Assembly: GCA_041485845.1 (NCBI GenBank)
Contig: JBGPKH010000634.1
Coordinates: forward strand, 1-5,262
Direction: 5' to 3'
Origin: OMOG01 sp041485845
GTDB lineage: Bacteria; Acidobacteriota; Terriglobia; Bryobacterales; Bryobacteraceae
DNA length: 5,262 nt
Shown: piece after piece, positions 1-5,171 of the stretch
Position numbering within the stretch: the stretch's first letter is position 1
Layout of the letters: the number at the start of each line of letters is the position of its first letter
Notes under the pieces: model-generated
What the model was told of the DNA's origin: nothing
What the model saw: the letters and a program-made list of their open reading frames with translations, nothing else
Databases searched by the model: none
Translations under genes and position numbers: made by a program

Positions 1-268
1 CAACCTGCTCTCCATCTACCAGGGTTTTTCGGGCGCGTCCGACGGAGAGATGAAGCGGAGCTTCTCCGGCATGCGCTACGGCGACATGAAAAAGCAGGTT
101 GCCGAAATGGTGATCTCGCACCTGGAGCCCTTCCAGCAGCGCTATCGCCAGATCGTTTCCGAGCCCGGCTACCTGGCCGGCATCCTTAAGGAAGGCGCCG
201 AGCGCGTCGCTCCCATCGCCAACGACACCGTCCGCAACGTCAAACAACGTATGGGCCTGTACACCTAG
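1..268 (+). CDS. trpS: Tryptophanyl-tRNA synthetase, C-terminal part (partial, 5' end outside window)
   Basis: This is a class I aminoacyl-tRNA synthetase that charges tRNA-Trp in the cytoplasm. Only the last 88 codons are present, read in the frame that begins at base 2 and stops at TAG 266-268. The HIGH and KMSKS catalytic motifs lie upstream, outside the window. The visible part is the helical C-terminal domain that follows KMSKS. It starts NLLSIYQGFSG, has the typical MRYGDMKKQVAEMV segment, then LEPFQQRYRQI, and ends GAERVAPIANDTVRNVKQRM followed by GLYT. The YGxxK, LxxxQxRY and RMGL ending patterns match TrpS of other bacteria in my memory. An internal ATG at base 50 is not a real start, because TrpS similarity continues to the left of it. 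No intrinsic terminator follows; a pair of short hairpins without a T-tract does. Confidence 0.93.
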   Translation, partial: NLLSIYQGFSGASDGEMKRSFSGMRYGDMKKQVAEMVISHLEPFQQRYRQIVSEPGYLAGILKEGAERVAPIANDTVRNVKQRMGLYT

Positions 269-316
269 TGCCAATTCTGTTCACTTTGAGTCGAGAGAGC
301 ACAGACGGCGTCAGCA

Positions 317-352
317 GGCCGATTGACAATCGGCCGCAGGTTGACAACCTGC
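317..352. repeat. Tandem pair of palindromic hairpins sharing a TTGACAA core
   Basis: There are two adjacent perfect inverted repeats. The first is GGCCGATT (317-324), loop GAC, AATCGGCC (328-335). The second is GCAGGTT (336-342), loop GAC, AACCTGC (346-352). The core TTGACAA is identical and spaced 18 bases apart, while the arms differ yet stay perfectly paired. This marks a family of stem-loops rather than a chance palindrome. I recall similar short palindromes as dispersed intergenic repeats in Acidobacteria genomes, but I cannot check that here. There is no T-tract, so it is not a classic terminator. TTGACA also equals a -35 box, but no good -10 follows. Confidence 0.75.
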
Positions 353-364
353 CCCACTAGGCAC

Positions 365-1648
365 ATGCTCGCCTCTTACTTTCGCCTCCTCCGCACCAAC
401 CGCAATTACCGCCTCCTGTGGCTGGCGCAGGTGGTCAGCGAGCTCGGCGATTGGTTCTACTCCCTGGCGGTCTACAACCTGCTCCTGGAGCTCACCCACA
501 ACCGGGCGCAATCGGTGGGCCTCGCCGTGGTCTTGCAGGTGCTGCCCCACACCTTCGCCGCGCCCACCGCCGGCGTGATCAACGACCGCATCAGCCGCAA
601 GGCCATCATGATCGGCGCCGATGTCGCGCGCTTCTTCATCGTGCTCGGCATGCTGGGCGTGCGCACGCCCGGGATGGTCTGGCTGGTCTATCCGCTGCTC
701 CTGTTCGAAACCATCGGCGCGGCATTCTTCGAGCCCGCCCACAGCGCCGTCATTCCGAACATTGTGCCCGAATCCGACGTGCTCACCGCCAACGCGCTGG
801 CATCCATCACGTGGTCGTTCTGTCTCGCGGCCGGCGCCTCACTCGGCGGCGTGGCCGCGGTCCTGCTCGGGCGCGACGCCGTCTTCCTGCTCAACGCGCT
901 CTCCTTCCTGGGCTCCGCCTGGTTCATCCGGCGGATGCAATTCGCCGAGCCTCACACCGCCGGTCTTCCCCCGCTGCGCGGCCGCGACCTGGTGGATTTC
1001 AGCCCCATCCTCGAGGGCATCCGCTACATCCGCGCCGACGCGCTGCTCTTCGCCACGGTCTTCGTGAAGGGCGGCATCGGATTGCTCGGCGCCAACAACG
1101 TGCTGCTCCCCGTCCTGGGCCAGAGCGTCTTTCCCGCGAGGTTTCACGGACTCGACCCCGCTCGCGGCGCGATACTCGGCATGAGCCTGCTGATGGGCGC
1201 CCGCGGCGCCGGCGCGCTGCTCGGCCCGCTGGTCAGCGGACGATGGGCAGGCGACCGCCACTCGCGCCTGCGCTCCGGCATTTTCGCAGGCTTCCTGCTC
1301 GCTTCTGCCGGCTACATACTCCTCGGCACGTCCGGTTCGTTGATCGTCGCGGTGCTGAGCGTGGTGCTGGCCCACGCCGGATCGTCCACCAACTGGGTAT
1401 TCTCCAGCACGCTGCTCCAGATCTACACCACCGATCGCTTCCGCGGCCGCGTCTTCGCCGCCGATTACGGCCTCTGCATGCTGGGCATCTCGGCCAGCAG
1501 CTACCTGGCCGGCGTCGCCATCGATCTCGGTGTTCCGGCGCGGACGTTTGCCGTCGTCATCGGTTGTGTCATGCTGGCGCCCGCGGCCGCCTGGGCCATC
1601 GCGCTGCTGGCGACACGGCGCCATCCTCGGAATCACGGCCCGTCGTGA
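365..1648 (+). CDS. MFS exporter, EntS-like (MFS_3 family)
   Basis: This 427-residue inner-membrane protein of the major facilitator superfamily has the length and hydrophobic pattern of a 12-helix transporter. The N-terminus (FRLLRTNRNYRLLWLAQVVS, then ELGDWFYSLA) is the typical MFS_3/EntS opening. A motif A-like loop between helices 2 and 3 reads GVINDRISRK (residues 70-79). FFEPAHSAVIPNIV (121-134) and the late IYTTDRFRGRVFA (353-365) are also characteristic of this branch. Proteins of this group export siderophores, macrolides or other small molecules by proton antiport; the substrate here cannot be told. I prefer ATG 365. The same frame is open back to a TTG at 323, but that lies inside the hairpin repeat and adds a non-hydrophobic, unconserved leader. 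No clear Shine-Dalgarno precedes 365. It is separated from trpS by 96 bases and from the next gene by 101, so it is probably its own unit. Confidence 0.9.
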   Translation: MLASYFRLLRTNRNYRLLWLAQVVSELGDWFYSLAVYNLLLELTHNRAQSVGLAVVLQVLPHTFAAPTAGVINDRISRKAIMIGADVARFFIVLGMLGVRTPGMVWLVYPLLLFETIGAAFFEPAHSAVIPNIVPESDVLTANALASITWSFCLAAGASLGGVAAVLLGRDAVFLLNALSFLGSAWFIRRMQFAEPHTAGLPPLRGRDLVDFSPILEGIRYIRADALLFATVFVKGGIGLLGANNVLLPVLGQSVFPARFHGLDPARGAILGMSLLMGARGAGALLGPLVSGRWAGDRHSRLRSGIFAGFLLASAGYILLGTSGSLIVAVLSVVLAHAGSSTNWVFSSTLLQIYTTDRFRGRVFAADYGLCMLGISASSYLAGVAIDLGVPARTFAVVIGCVMLAPAAAWAIALLATRRHPRNHGPS

Positions 1649-1658
1649 GCCGGCAGGT

Positions 1659-1686
1659 GACAGACGACAAGAACCGATCGTCTGTC
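1659..1686. other. Inverted repeat after the MFS gene
   Basis: GACAGACGA (1659-1667) and TCGTCTGTC (1678-1686) form a perfect 9-bp stem with a 10-base loop, starting 10 bases after the MFS stop codon. No T-run follows, so it is not a standard intrinsic terminator. It may protect the mRNA 3' end or be a weak or Rho-assisted stop. Function is unproven. Confidence 0.5.
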
Positions 1687-1689
1687 CCA

Positions 1690-1736
1690 CCAAGAATGGC
1701 CTGCGGCTATCGCCACGGTAGGGCGGCCCATTTTGG
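1690..1736. other. Imperfect inverted repeat in the leader of the membrane-protein operon
   Basis: CCAAGAATGG (1690-1699) pairs with CCATTTTGG (1728-1736), giving nine base pairs with one bulged G. A smaller hairpin sits inside: CTATC, loop GCCAC, GGTAG, with one G-T pair. It ends 13 bases before ATG 1750, where no Shine-Dalgarno is visible. If transcribed, it would place structure directly in front of the start codon. It could be a leader structure or a repeat relic; nothing shows which. Confidence 0.35.
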
Positions 1737-1749
1737 TAGCCTTACACTC

Positions 1750-2265
1750 ATGGGAATCGGACACGCGGCCGTAGGCCTCGGGCTGAAGGCCGCCGATCGC
1801 CGCCTGAATGCAGGGCTGCTCATCTTCGCCGCCTTCTTCTCCGACTTCCTTCTGGGCTGGTTCACCCTCGCCGGTTGGGAGAGCTACGAGTATCCGGCCG
1901 ACTACGCCTCGGTACACTACATGCTGTTCACCTTCCCCTGGTCGCACGGTCTGCTCCCCATTCTGGTGTGGGGCGCGAGTCTCGGCCTGCTGGTCTGGGC
2001 GTTCCGCCGCGAAACCCGCGCGGCCGTCATCGTAGGGATCGCGGTGGTTTCGCACTTCGTGCTTGACGGCCTGGTGCACGTAAAGGGTCTGCCTATTGCC
2101 GGCCCCGGTTCGTGGGCATTGGGTCTCGGGCTCTGGCGGAACCTGCCGCTCGAACTGGAGATCGAAGCGGCGATGACGGTGTTGGCGCTGGTGCTGTACC
2201 TGTGGCCGCGCGCGACCACACTCCCGGCCGGCGAATCGCCATGGTGGTCTACATGGCGATGTTAG
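1750..2265 (+). CDS. Small integral membrane protein, DUF457/YdjM-like putative metal-dependent hydrolase
   Basis: This 171-residue inner-membrane protein has about four hydrophobic segments (roughly residues 20-40, 67-85, 91-106 and 136-152). Histidine and aspartate residues sit at family positions: GHAAVGL (H5), SDFLLGWF (D32), PWSHGLLP (H66) and VVSHFVLDGLVH (H102, D106). The SHxxLD box and the following LGLGLWRNLP match a set of small membrane proteins usually labelled membrane-bound metal-dependent hydrolase or permease. The biochemical role is not established. The frame is open far upstream into the MFS gene, but similarity begins at ATG 1750 (MGIGHAAVGLG), so that start is chosen. The last 15 or so residues (ending PWWSTWRC) look unlike the family. 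The expected continuation is instead found in the next frame from about 2220, so the C-terminus here is probably the product of a frameshift. Confidence 0.78.
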   Translation: MGIGHAAVGLGLKAADRRLNAGLLIFAAFFSDFLLGWFTLAGWESYEYPADYASVHYMLFTFPWSHGLLPILVWGASLGLLVWAFRRETRAAVIVGIAVVSHFVLDGLVHVKGLPIAGPGSWALGLGLWRNLPLELEIEAAMTVLALVLYLWPRATTLPAGESPWWSTWRC

Positions 2266-2405
2266 GCGCGATGGCGATCGTGGGGCAGGCCACCGCCACC
2301 AAACCCGCCGGCCACAACGCGCTCATCGTCAATTGGATCACCGGTCCGCTGGTCTTCGCGGCGATCGCGTGGCCGCTCGACCGTAAGAAAGGCTCAACGC
2401 CATGA
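2241..2405 (+). pseudogene. Short membrane-protein frame, probable frameshifted C-terminus of the preceding gene
   Basis: This frame has 54 codons from ATG 2241 and overlaps the previous gene by 25 bases. Its product has two hydrophobic stretches (residues 1-15 and about 27-44) and ends AWPLDRKKGSTP, a positively charged tail. As I recall the family, full-length relatives of the upstream protein continue after the LYL helix with two more helices and end in W-W-D-R-H/K-R. The fragment VNWITGPLVFAAIAWPLDRK fits that tail. Reading ...LALVLYLWPRATT from the first frame and TPGRRIAMVVYMAM from this one restores a natural sequence of about 218 residues. Alternatives are a real separate small membrane protein with coupled translation, or a sequencing error. 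Its stop overlaps the peptidase start (ATGA). Confidence 0.55.
2385..2392 (+). promoter_or_regulatory. Ribosome binding site of the P1 peptidase
   Basis: The purine-rich AAGAAAGG ends 9 bases before ATG 2402 and sits inside the end of the preceding short frame. It supports 2402 as the start and, with the ATGA stop/start overlap, suggests translational coupling. Confidence 0.5.
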
Positions 2406-3571
2406 AACTCTCCGCAGTGCTATTACTGGTAACCATGTCCGTCAGTTCTTCGAGCGCCCAGAACAAGCCGCGGGCGCGCGATCTCGGCGTCCCCTTCGAG
2501 GGCACTCCCGGACCGCTCAACGGCATTGTCGATGTCCCCGGCGTGGAGGTGGGACACCGGACGCTCATCGCCGGCGAGGGCAAACTCGAAGTCGGCGCCG
2601 GCCCCGTACGCACCGGCGTCACGGCCGTGTGGCCCCGCGGCAAGCGGTCCTCCGACCCGGTTTTTGGCGGCTTCTTCTCGCAGAACGGCAATGGCGACAT
2701 GACCGGCACGCATTGGCTGGAGGAGTCCGGCTTTCTCGATGGCCCCGTTCTGATCACCAACACGCACAGCGTCGGCGTGGTGCGTGACGCCTATCTCGCC
2801 TGGCTGGTCAAGAACCAGCGTAAACCGGGAACCAATACCTTCGATGGCGGATTCTACACCTACCCCATCGTTGCCGAAACCTACGACGGTTTTTTGAACG
2901 ACATCAACGGATTTCACGTGAAGCCCGGCGACGTATCCGCGGCCCTGGAATCGGCGTCGGCAGGCCGCGTCGCCGAGGGCAATGTCGGCGGCGGCACGGG
3001 CATGGTCTGCTACGGATTCAAGGGCGGCATCGGAACGTCCTCGCGGATGCTGCCGAGCGGATACACGGTCGGCGTCCTGGTGCAGTGCAATTGCGGGAGC
3101 CGCCGGCAGTTGCGGATCGCCGGCCTCCCCGTGGGCCAGGACATTCCCGAAAACACGCCCGTCGCGAGCGTGCAGCACGGCTTCCGCGACGACACCGGCT
3201 CCATCATTATCGTAGTGGCGACCGACGCCCCGCTGCTGCCGCACCAGACGAAGCGGCTTGCCCGCCGCGCCACCATGGGACTCGCCCGGACCGGTTCGAG
3301 CTCAGGCAACGGCTCGGGCGACATCTTCATCGCCTTCTCCACGGCCAACGCCAACGCCGCTGCCGCCAAAGCGCCGGTGACTGTCTCGATGCTGCCCAAC
3401 GACGCGATCAACGGAGTTTTTGAAGCCGCCGTGCAGGCCACCGAGGAAGCCATCGTCAACGCCATGGCCGGGGCCGAAACGATGACCGGCATCGACGGCC
3501 ACAAAGTCTTCGCGCTGCCCCACGACCGCTTGCGCGAGGTCTTGCAGAAGTACGGCCGGCTGGTTCAATAG
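2402..3571 (+). CDS. Exported P1 family peptidase (DmpA-like, MEROPS S58)
   Basis: This 389-residue enzyme belongs to the family of self-cleaving N-terminal-nucleophile aminopeptidases that includes DmpA (L-aminopeptidase/D-Ala-esterase) and BapA (beta-peptidase). A signal peptide is visible (MKLSAVLLLVTMSVSSSSAQ, likely cut after residue 19), so the protein probably acts in the periplasm. Family landmarks follow in order: GIVDVPGVEVGH (41-52), ITNTHSVGVVRDAY (118-131), GNVGGGTGM (193-201), FKGGIGTSSR (206-215), VQCNCG (227-232), then DDTGSIIIVVATDAPLLPHQ (263-282) and SGNGSGDIFIAFSTAN (301-316). Autocleavage is expected between G266 and S267, making S267 the nucleophile. S305 and D307 fall at the positions of BapA S288 and E290 with a constant offset of 17. 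The Asp in place of Glu is closer to what I recall for DmpA. Substrate is unknown. The gene overlaps the preceding frame by 4 bases and closes the operon. Confidence 0.93.
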   Translation: MKLSAVLLLVTMSVSSSSAQNKPRARDLGVPFEGTPGPLNGIVDVPGVEVGHRTLIAGEGKLEVGAGPVRTGVTAVWPRGKRSSDPVFGGFFSQNGNGDMTGTHWLEESGFLDGPVLITNTHSVGVVRDAYLAWLVKNQRKPGTNTFDGGFYTYPIVAETYDGFLNDINGFHVKPGDVSAALESASAGRVAEGNVGGGTGMVCYGFKGGIGTSSRMLPSGYTVGVLVQCNCGSRRQLRIAGLPVGQDIPENTPVASVQHGFRDDTGSIIIVVATDAPLLPHQTKRLARRATMGLARTGSSSGNGSGDIFIAFSTANANAAAAKAPVTVSMLPNDAINGVFEAAVQATEEAIVNAMAGAETMTGIDGHKVFALPHDRLREVLQKYGRLVQ

Positions 3572-3793
3572 CTGCCGGGTCTTGGCGGCGACGGACGCCC
3601 AGGCGTGCCCTCCGGTCTCCGGGGGTGCATGACCGATCTGGAGAGGCCGATTCCCGGCGACCGACTCATCGGAAGGGGTGAAGGGATCGCCCGAAAGCGG
3701 CTCGGGAGACGCTTCTGTTTCGAGTGTGTCGAGTTATTATTCATGACGTTCTAACCTCCTCTGTTTCTGTGCGTTGCAGGGAGGAGCCGAAAT

Positions 3794-3838
3794 CGGGAGA
3801 CGCATCCGGAGGGCTTTTTGGAAAAGATGCGTCTCCCG
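3794..3838. repeat. Long inverted repeat in repeat unit A
   Basis: CGGGAGACGCATC (3794-3806) pairs perfectly with GATGCGTCTCCCG (3826-3838): 13 bp around a 19-base loop that contains CTTTTTGGAAAA. No T-tract follows, so it is unlikely to be an intrinsic terminator. It could be a structured RNA, a protein-binding palindrome or the body of a non-autonomous repeat element. Confidence 0.8.
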
Positions 3839-3915
3839 GGATCGTGCTGGTGGCGTTATTATTTGTGACGGCTTAAGCTCCCCTGTTTCTGTGGGTTGCG
3901 AAGAGGGTTCGAGAT

Positions 3916-3960
3916 TTTGGGACGCATCCGGAGGGTTTTGTGGAGAAGATGCGTCACAAA
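3916..3960. repeat. Inverted repeat in repeat unit B, outer arm changed in a paired way
   Basis: The inner stem GACGCATC (3921-3928) with GATGCGTC (3948-3955) is the same as in unit A. The outer arm differs: TTTG (3916-3919) pairs with CAAA (3957-3960), after one G-A mismatch at 3920/3956. Compared with unit A, three outer base pairs have switched from G-C or C-G to T-A on both sides while pairing is kept. Confidence 0.7.
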
Positions 3961-4000
3961 CTTCGGCGCGGTGATCGCTGTCACGCCCTGCTACCTTTCC

Positions 4001-4029
4001 GCAGGCTTGATTCCGCCTCAAGCAGGCTT
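4001..4029. repeat. Short direct and inverted repeat
   Basis: GCAGGCTT occurs at 4001-4008 and again at 4022-4029. GCTTGA (4005-4010) pairs with TCAAGC (4018-4023) around a 7-base loop. It resembles the small palindromic intergenic repeats common in such genomes; nothing indicates a function. Confidence 0.4.
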
Positions 4030-4083
4030 CCGGGTCTGAGCCGGCGGCGGTCGTGTTGATCGGTGGCATAAATGGTTCTCCCC

Positions 4084-4114
4084 AAAAAGAAAAACCGCTC
4101 AATTATGAGCGGTT
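4084..4114 (-). terminator. Strong intrinsic terminator for leftward transcription
   Basis: On the plus strand AACCGCTCA (4093-4101), loop ATTA, TGAGCGGTT (4106-4114) form a perfect 9-bp stem. Read on the minus strand the stem is followed at once by TTTCTTTTT (4092-4084), the classic U-rich tail. Read on the plus strand the stem is followed by GGTCCG, so it would not terminate rightward transcription. It implies that something was or is transcribed leftward from the region right of 4114. Confidence 0.72.
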
Positions 4115-4129
4115 GGTCCGAGAGTGTAG

Positions 4130-4228
4130 TTACGGTTTGGCTTCGGTCCCCGAAAAATGCGGCCCCGGGGGCTGGTGGTGTTCCTCCCCGGTTACGTTGA
4201 AACCGCCCGCGCCGCTCGGGGCACTAGA
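4130..4228 (-). pseudogene. Possible C-terminal remnant of a leftward gene (unidentified)
   Basis: On the minus strand a 32-codon open stretch runs from 4228 to a TAA at 4132-4130, 15 bases before the leftward terminator stem. It translates to SSAPSGAGGFNVTGEEHHQ followed by PPGPHFSGTEAKP. About 72% of third codon positions are G or C by hand count, as expected for coding DNA in this genome. Directly upstream is an in-frame TAG (4231-4229), and before that nine codons from ATG 4258 (MLDLNQEEI). I do not recognise the protein. The stop-plus-terminator arrangement suggests the tail of a real gene whose front has been lost, but chance is quite possible for so short a frame. Confidence 0.3.
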
Positions 4229-4409
4229 CTAGATCTCTTCCTGATTCAAATCTAGCATGCAGACATGCCGCGTCCGGGGTGCGCGGCGCCGAGTGGGTGG
4301 GAGTAAGTAGTTTTGGAATCAGCGAAAAGGTGGGTTGAAAAAATAATTCCTGGGGGCGTGACTGTAATCTGGCCAACCAGGCTTTTCCTGTTGCCGACGC
4401 CGGTGTGCG

Positions 4410-4844
4410 GTGTGGGGGCTGTGTGGTGTGGCGCAAGCCGTGATTTTTGGGGGGGACGGATTCAGGGATATCCACCACGCCGCCGAAAAAGTGGCGGCCA
4501 CCGGCAACCGCCAGGTGCTGCTCACCGAGCGCGGCTCGTTGTTTGGGTACAACAACCTGGTGGTGGACATGCGCGGCCTGAAGATCATGCGCGATGCCGG
4601 CTGGCCGGTGATCTTCGATGCCACCCACAGCGTCCACTTGCCCGGAGGCCAGCCGCAATTCATCGAGCCGCTGGCGCGCGCCGCGGTAGCCGCCGGCGTG
4701 GACGGAGTGTTCGTCGAAGTGCACGATCAGCCGGAGAAGGCGCTCTCGGACGGCGCCAACGCCCTGCGTCTGGACCTGCTGCGCGATTTCTGGCGGAGGC
4801 TGGCGGCGATTGACGCGCTGGTAAAATCGCCTGCGATATCATAA
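4410..4844 (+). pseudogene. kdsA: kdsA fragment: C-terminal part of Kdo-8-phosphate synthase
   Basis: KdsA condenses arabinose-5-phosphate with phosphoenolpyruvate to give Kdo-8-phosphate for lipopolysaccharide. Here only the C-terminal 45% or so is present. Clear similarity runs from HHAAEKVAATGN (about 4473) through LLTERGSLFGYNNLVVDMRG, FDATHSVHLPGG and VDGVFVEVHDQPEKALSDGA to the natural end LAAIDALVKS. The metal ligands of the metal-dependent class (H of ATHS, E of FVEVH, D of LSDG) remain. The N-terminal half, with its Cys ligand and substrate-binding motifs, is absent upstream. Seven conserved residues of the G-x-x-x-SGG loop are missing at 4644-4650, where LPGG runs straight into QPQF. 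The open frame can start only at GTG 4410 in a GT-rich stretch; before about 4458 similarity is faint (AVIFGGDGF against AVNVKKGQF). An active enzyme is not expected. A complete kdsA must exist elsewhere if Kdo is made. Confidence 0.85.
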
Positions 4845-4850
4845 GAACGT

Positions 4851-5171
4851 ATGGGCGTCGACGAGACATTGTTGAACGAGATTGTGCGCCGCGTCCTCTC
4901 GGTGGCGCGTCCAGACAAGATCATCCTGTTCGGCTCCGCCGCAACCGGCCAGATGACCAAGGACAGCGACATCGACCTGCTGGTCCTCGAGCCGGAGCCG
5001 CCAAACACTCGCGAGAGAAGTGTGGAGATCCTCCATGCGCTCGTGGACATCAGCTATCCGTTCGACGTGATCGTTATGCGCACGGAACGCTTCGAACGAA
5101 CCAAGCGCTTCATTGGGGGCATTGCATACCCGGCCAATAAGTACGGACGTGTTATCTATGAAGCCGCTTGA
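4851..5171 (+). CDS. MNT-type nucleotidyltransferase, likely antitoxin
   Basis: This 106-residue protein of the minimal nucleotidyltransferase (MNT) family belongs to the DNA polymerase beta superfamily. The signature GSX10DXD is exact: G28-S29, ten residues (AATGQMTKDS), D40-I-D42. A third acidic residue follows in FDVIV (D72). All three metal-binding carboxylates are therefore present and the enzyme should be active. In studied MNT/HEPN pairs (for example MntA-HepT of Shewanella) the MNT protein neutralises the HEPN ribonuclease, by adding AMP to it in that case. ATG 4851 follows the kdsA relic stop by 6 bases. No good Shine-Dalgarno is seen, and the next in-frame ATG lies past the motif's glycine-serine, so 4851 is the best start. 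The end overlaps the HEPN gene by 14 bases, as expected for a co-translated pair. Confidence 0.9.
   Translation: MGVDETLLNEIVRRVLSVARPDKIILFGSAATGQMTKDSDIDLLVLEPEPPNTRERSVEILHALVDISYPFDVIVMRTERFERTKRFIGGIAYPANKYGRVIYEAA

Larger units (their letters stand above)
3733..3960. repeat. Two diverged tandem copies of a 122-base unit
   Basis: Unit A starts at GTTATTATT (3733) and unit B at GTTATTATT (3855). Shared blocks all keep the same 122-base offset: CTGTTTCTGTG (3761/3883), GACGCATCCGGAGGG (3799/3921) and AAGATGCGT (3824/3946). By hand count 78 of the first 100 bases match, with no gaps needed. Similarity then stops, apart from the pairing described under the hairpins. A 10-base match CGGGAGACGC at 3703-3712 may be the remnant of a third copy. 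This is too long and too diverged for a CRISPR array. Confidence 0.85.
3572..4409. other. Long non-coding stretch with repeats and gene relics
   Basis: These 838 bases hold no convincing complete gene on either strand. The longest open frames (for example minus strand 3737-4102) run through the tandem repeats, have no recognisable domain and look fortuitous. Supported contents are listed separately: a two-copy 122-base tandem repeat, its hairpins, a small repeat at 4001-4029, a leftward terminator and a minus-strand open tail. Nothing specific was seen in 3572-3700 or 4260-4368. Confidence 0.6.

Noticed and set aside
323..369. Sigma-70 promoter using TTGACA at 323 or 341
   Set aside because: The TTGACA boxes belong to the palindrome cores, and no TATAAT-like hexamer lies 16-18 bases downstream; CATGCT at 364-369 overlaps the start codon.
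839..1693. Minus-strand open frame of 284 codons opposite the MFS gene
   Set aside because: Its composition is dominated by Gly, Ala, Glu, Gln and Arg with no domain. It is antisense to a clearly conserved transporter.
418..1749. Long plus-strand open frame through the MFS gene, continuous with the membrane protein frame
   Set aside because: It is rich in Arg, His and Pro with no membrane pattern, and is a GC-rich shadow of the MFS frame. Real similarity begins only at ATG 1750.
2423..3244. Minus-strand open frame of 273 codons opposite the peptidase
   Set aside because: It is antisense to the conserved S58 peptidase and has no recognisable motif; high GC explains the lack of stops.
3733..3862. 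-10 boxes (TATTAT) in both repeat units
   Set aside because: They are good -10 matches, but no acceptable -35 sits 16-18 bases upstream in either unit.
3733..3960. CRISPR array
   Set aside because: There are only two units, the period is 122 bases, similarity spans almost the whole unit rather than alternating repeats and spacers, and no cas genes are present.
4229..4260. tRNA T-loop-like sequence GATTCAAATC
   Set aside because: The flanking bases do not form a T stem, and no acceptor, D or anticodon arm can be drawn on either strand.
4224..4724. Minus-strand open frame of 166 codons opposite the kdsA relic
   Set aside because: It is antisense to clearly KdsA-like sequence, has no motif, and its extension past 4410 is of low coding quality.
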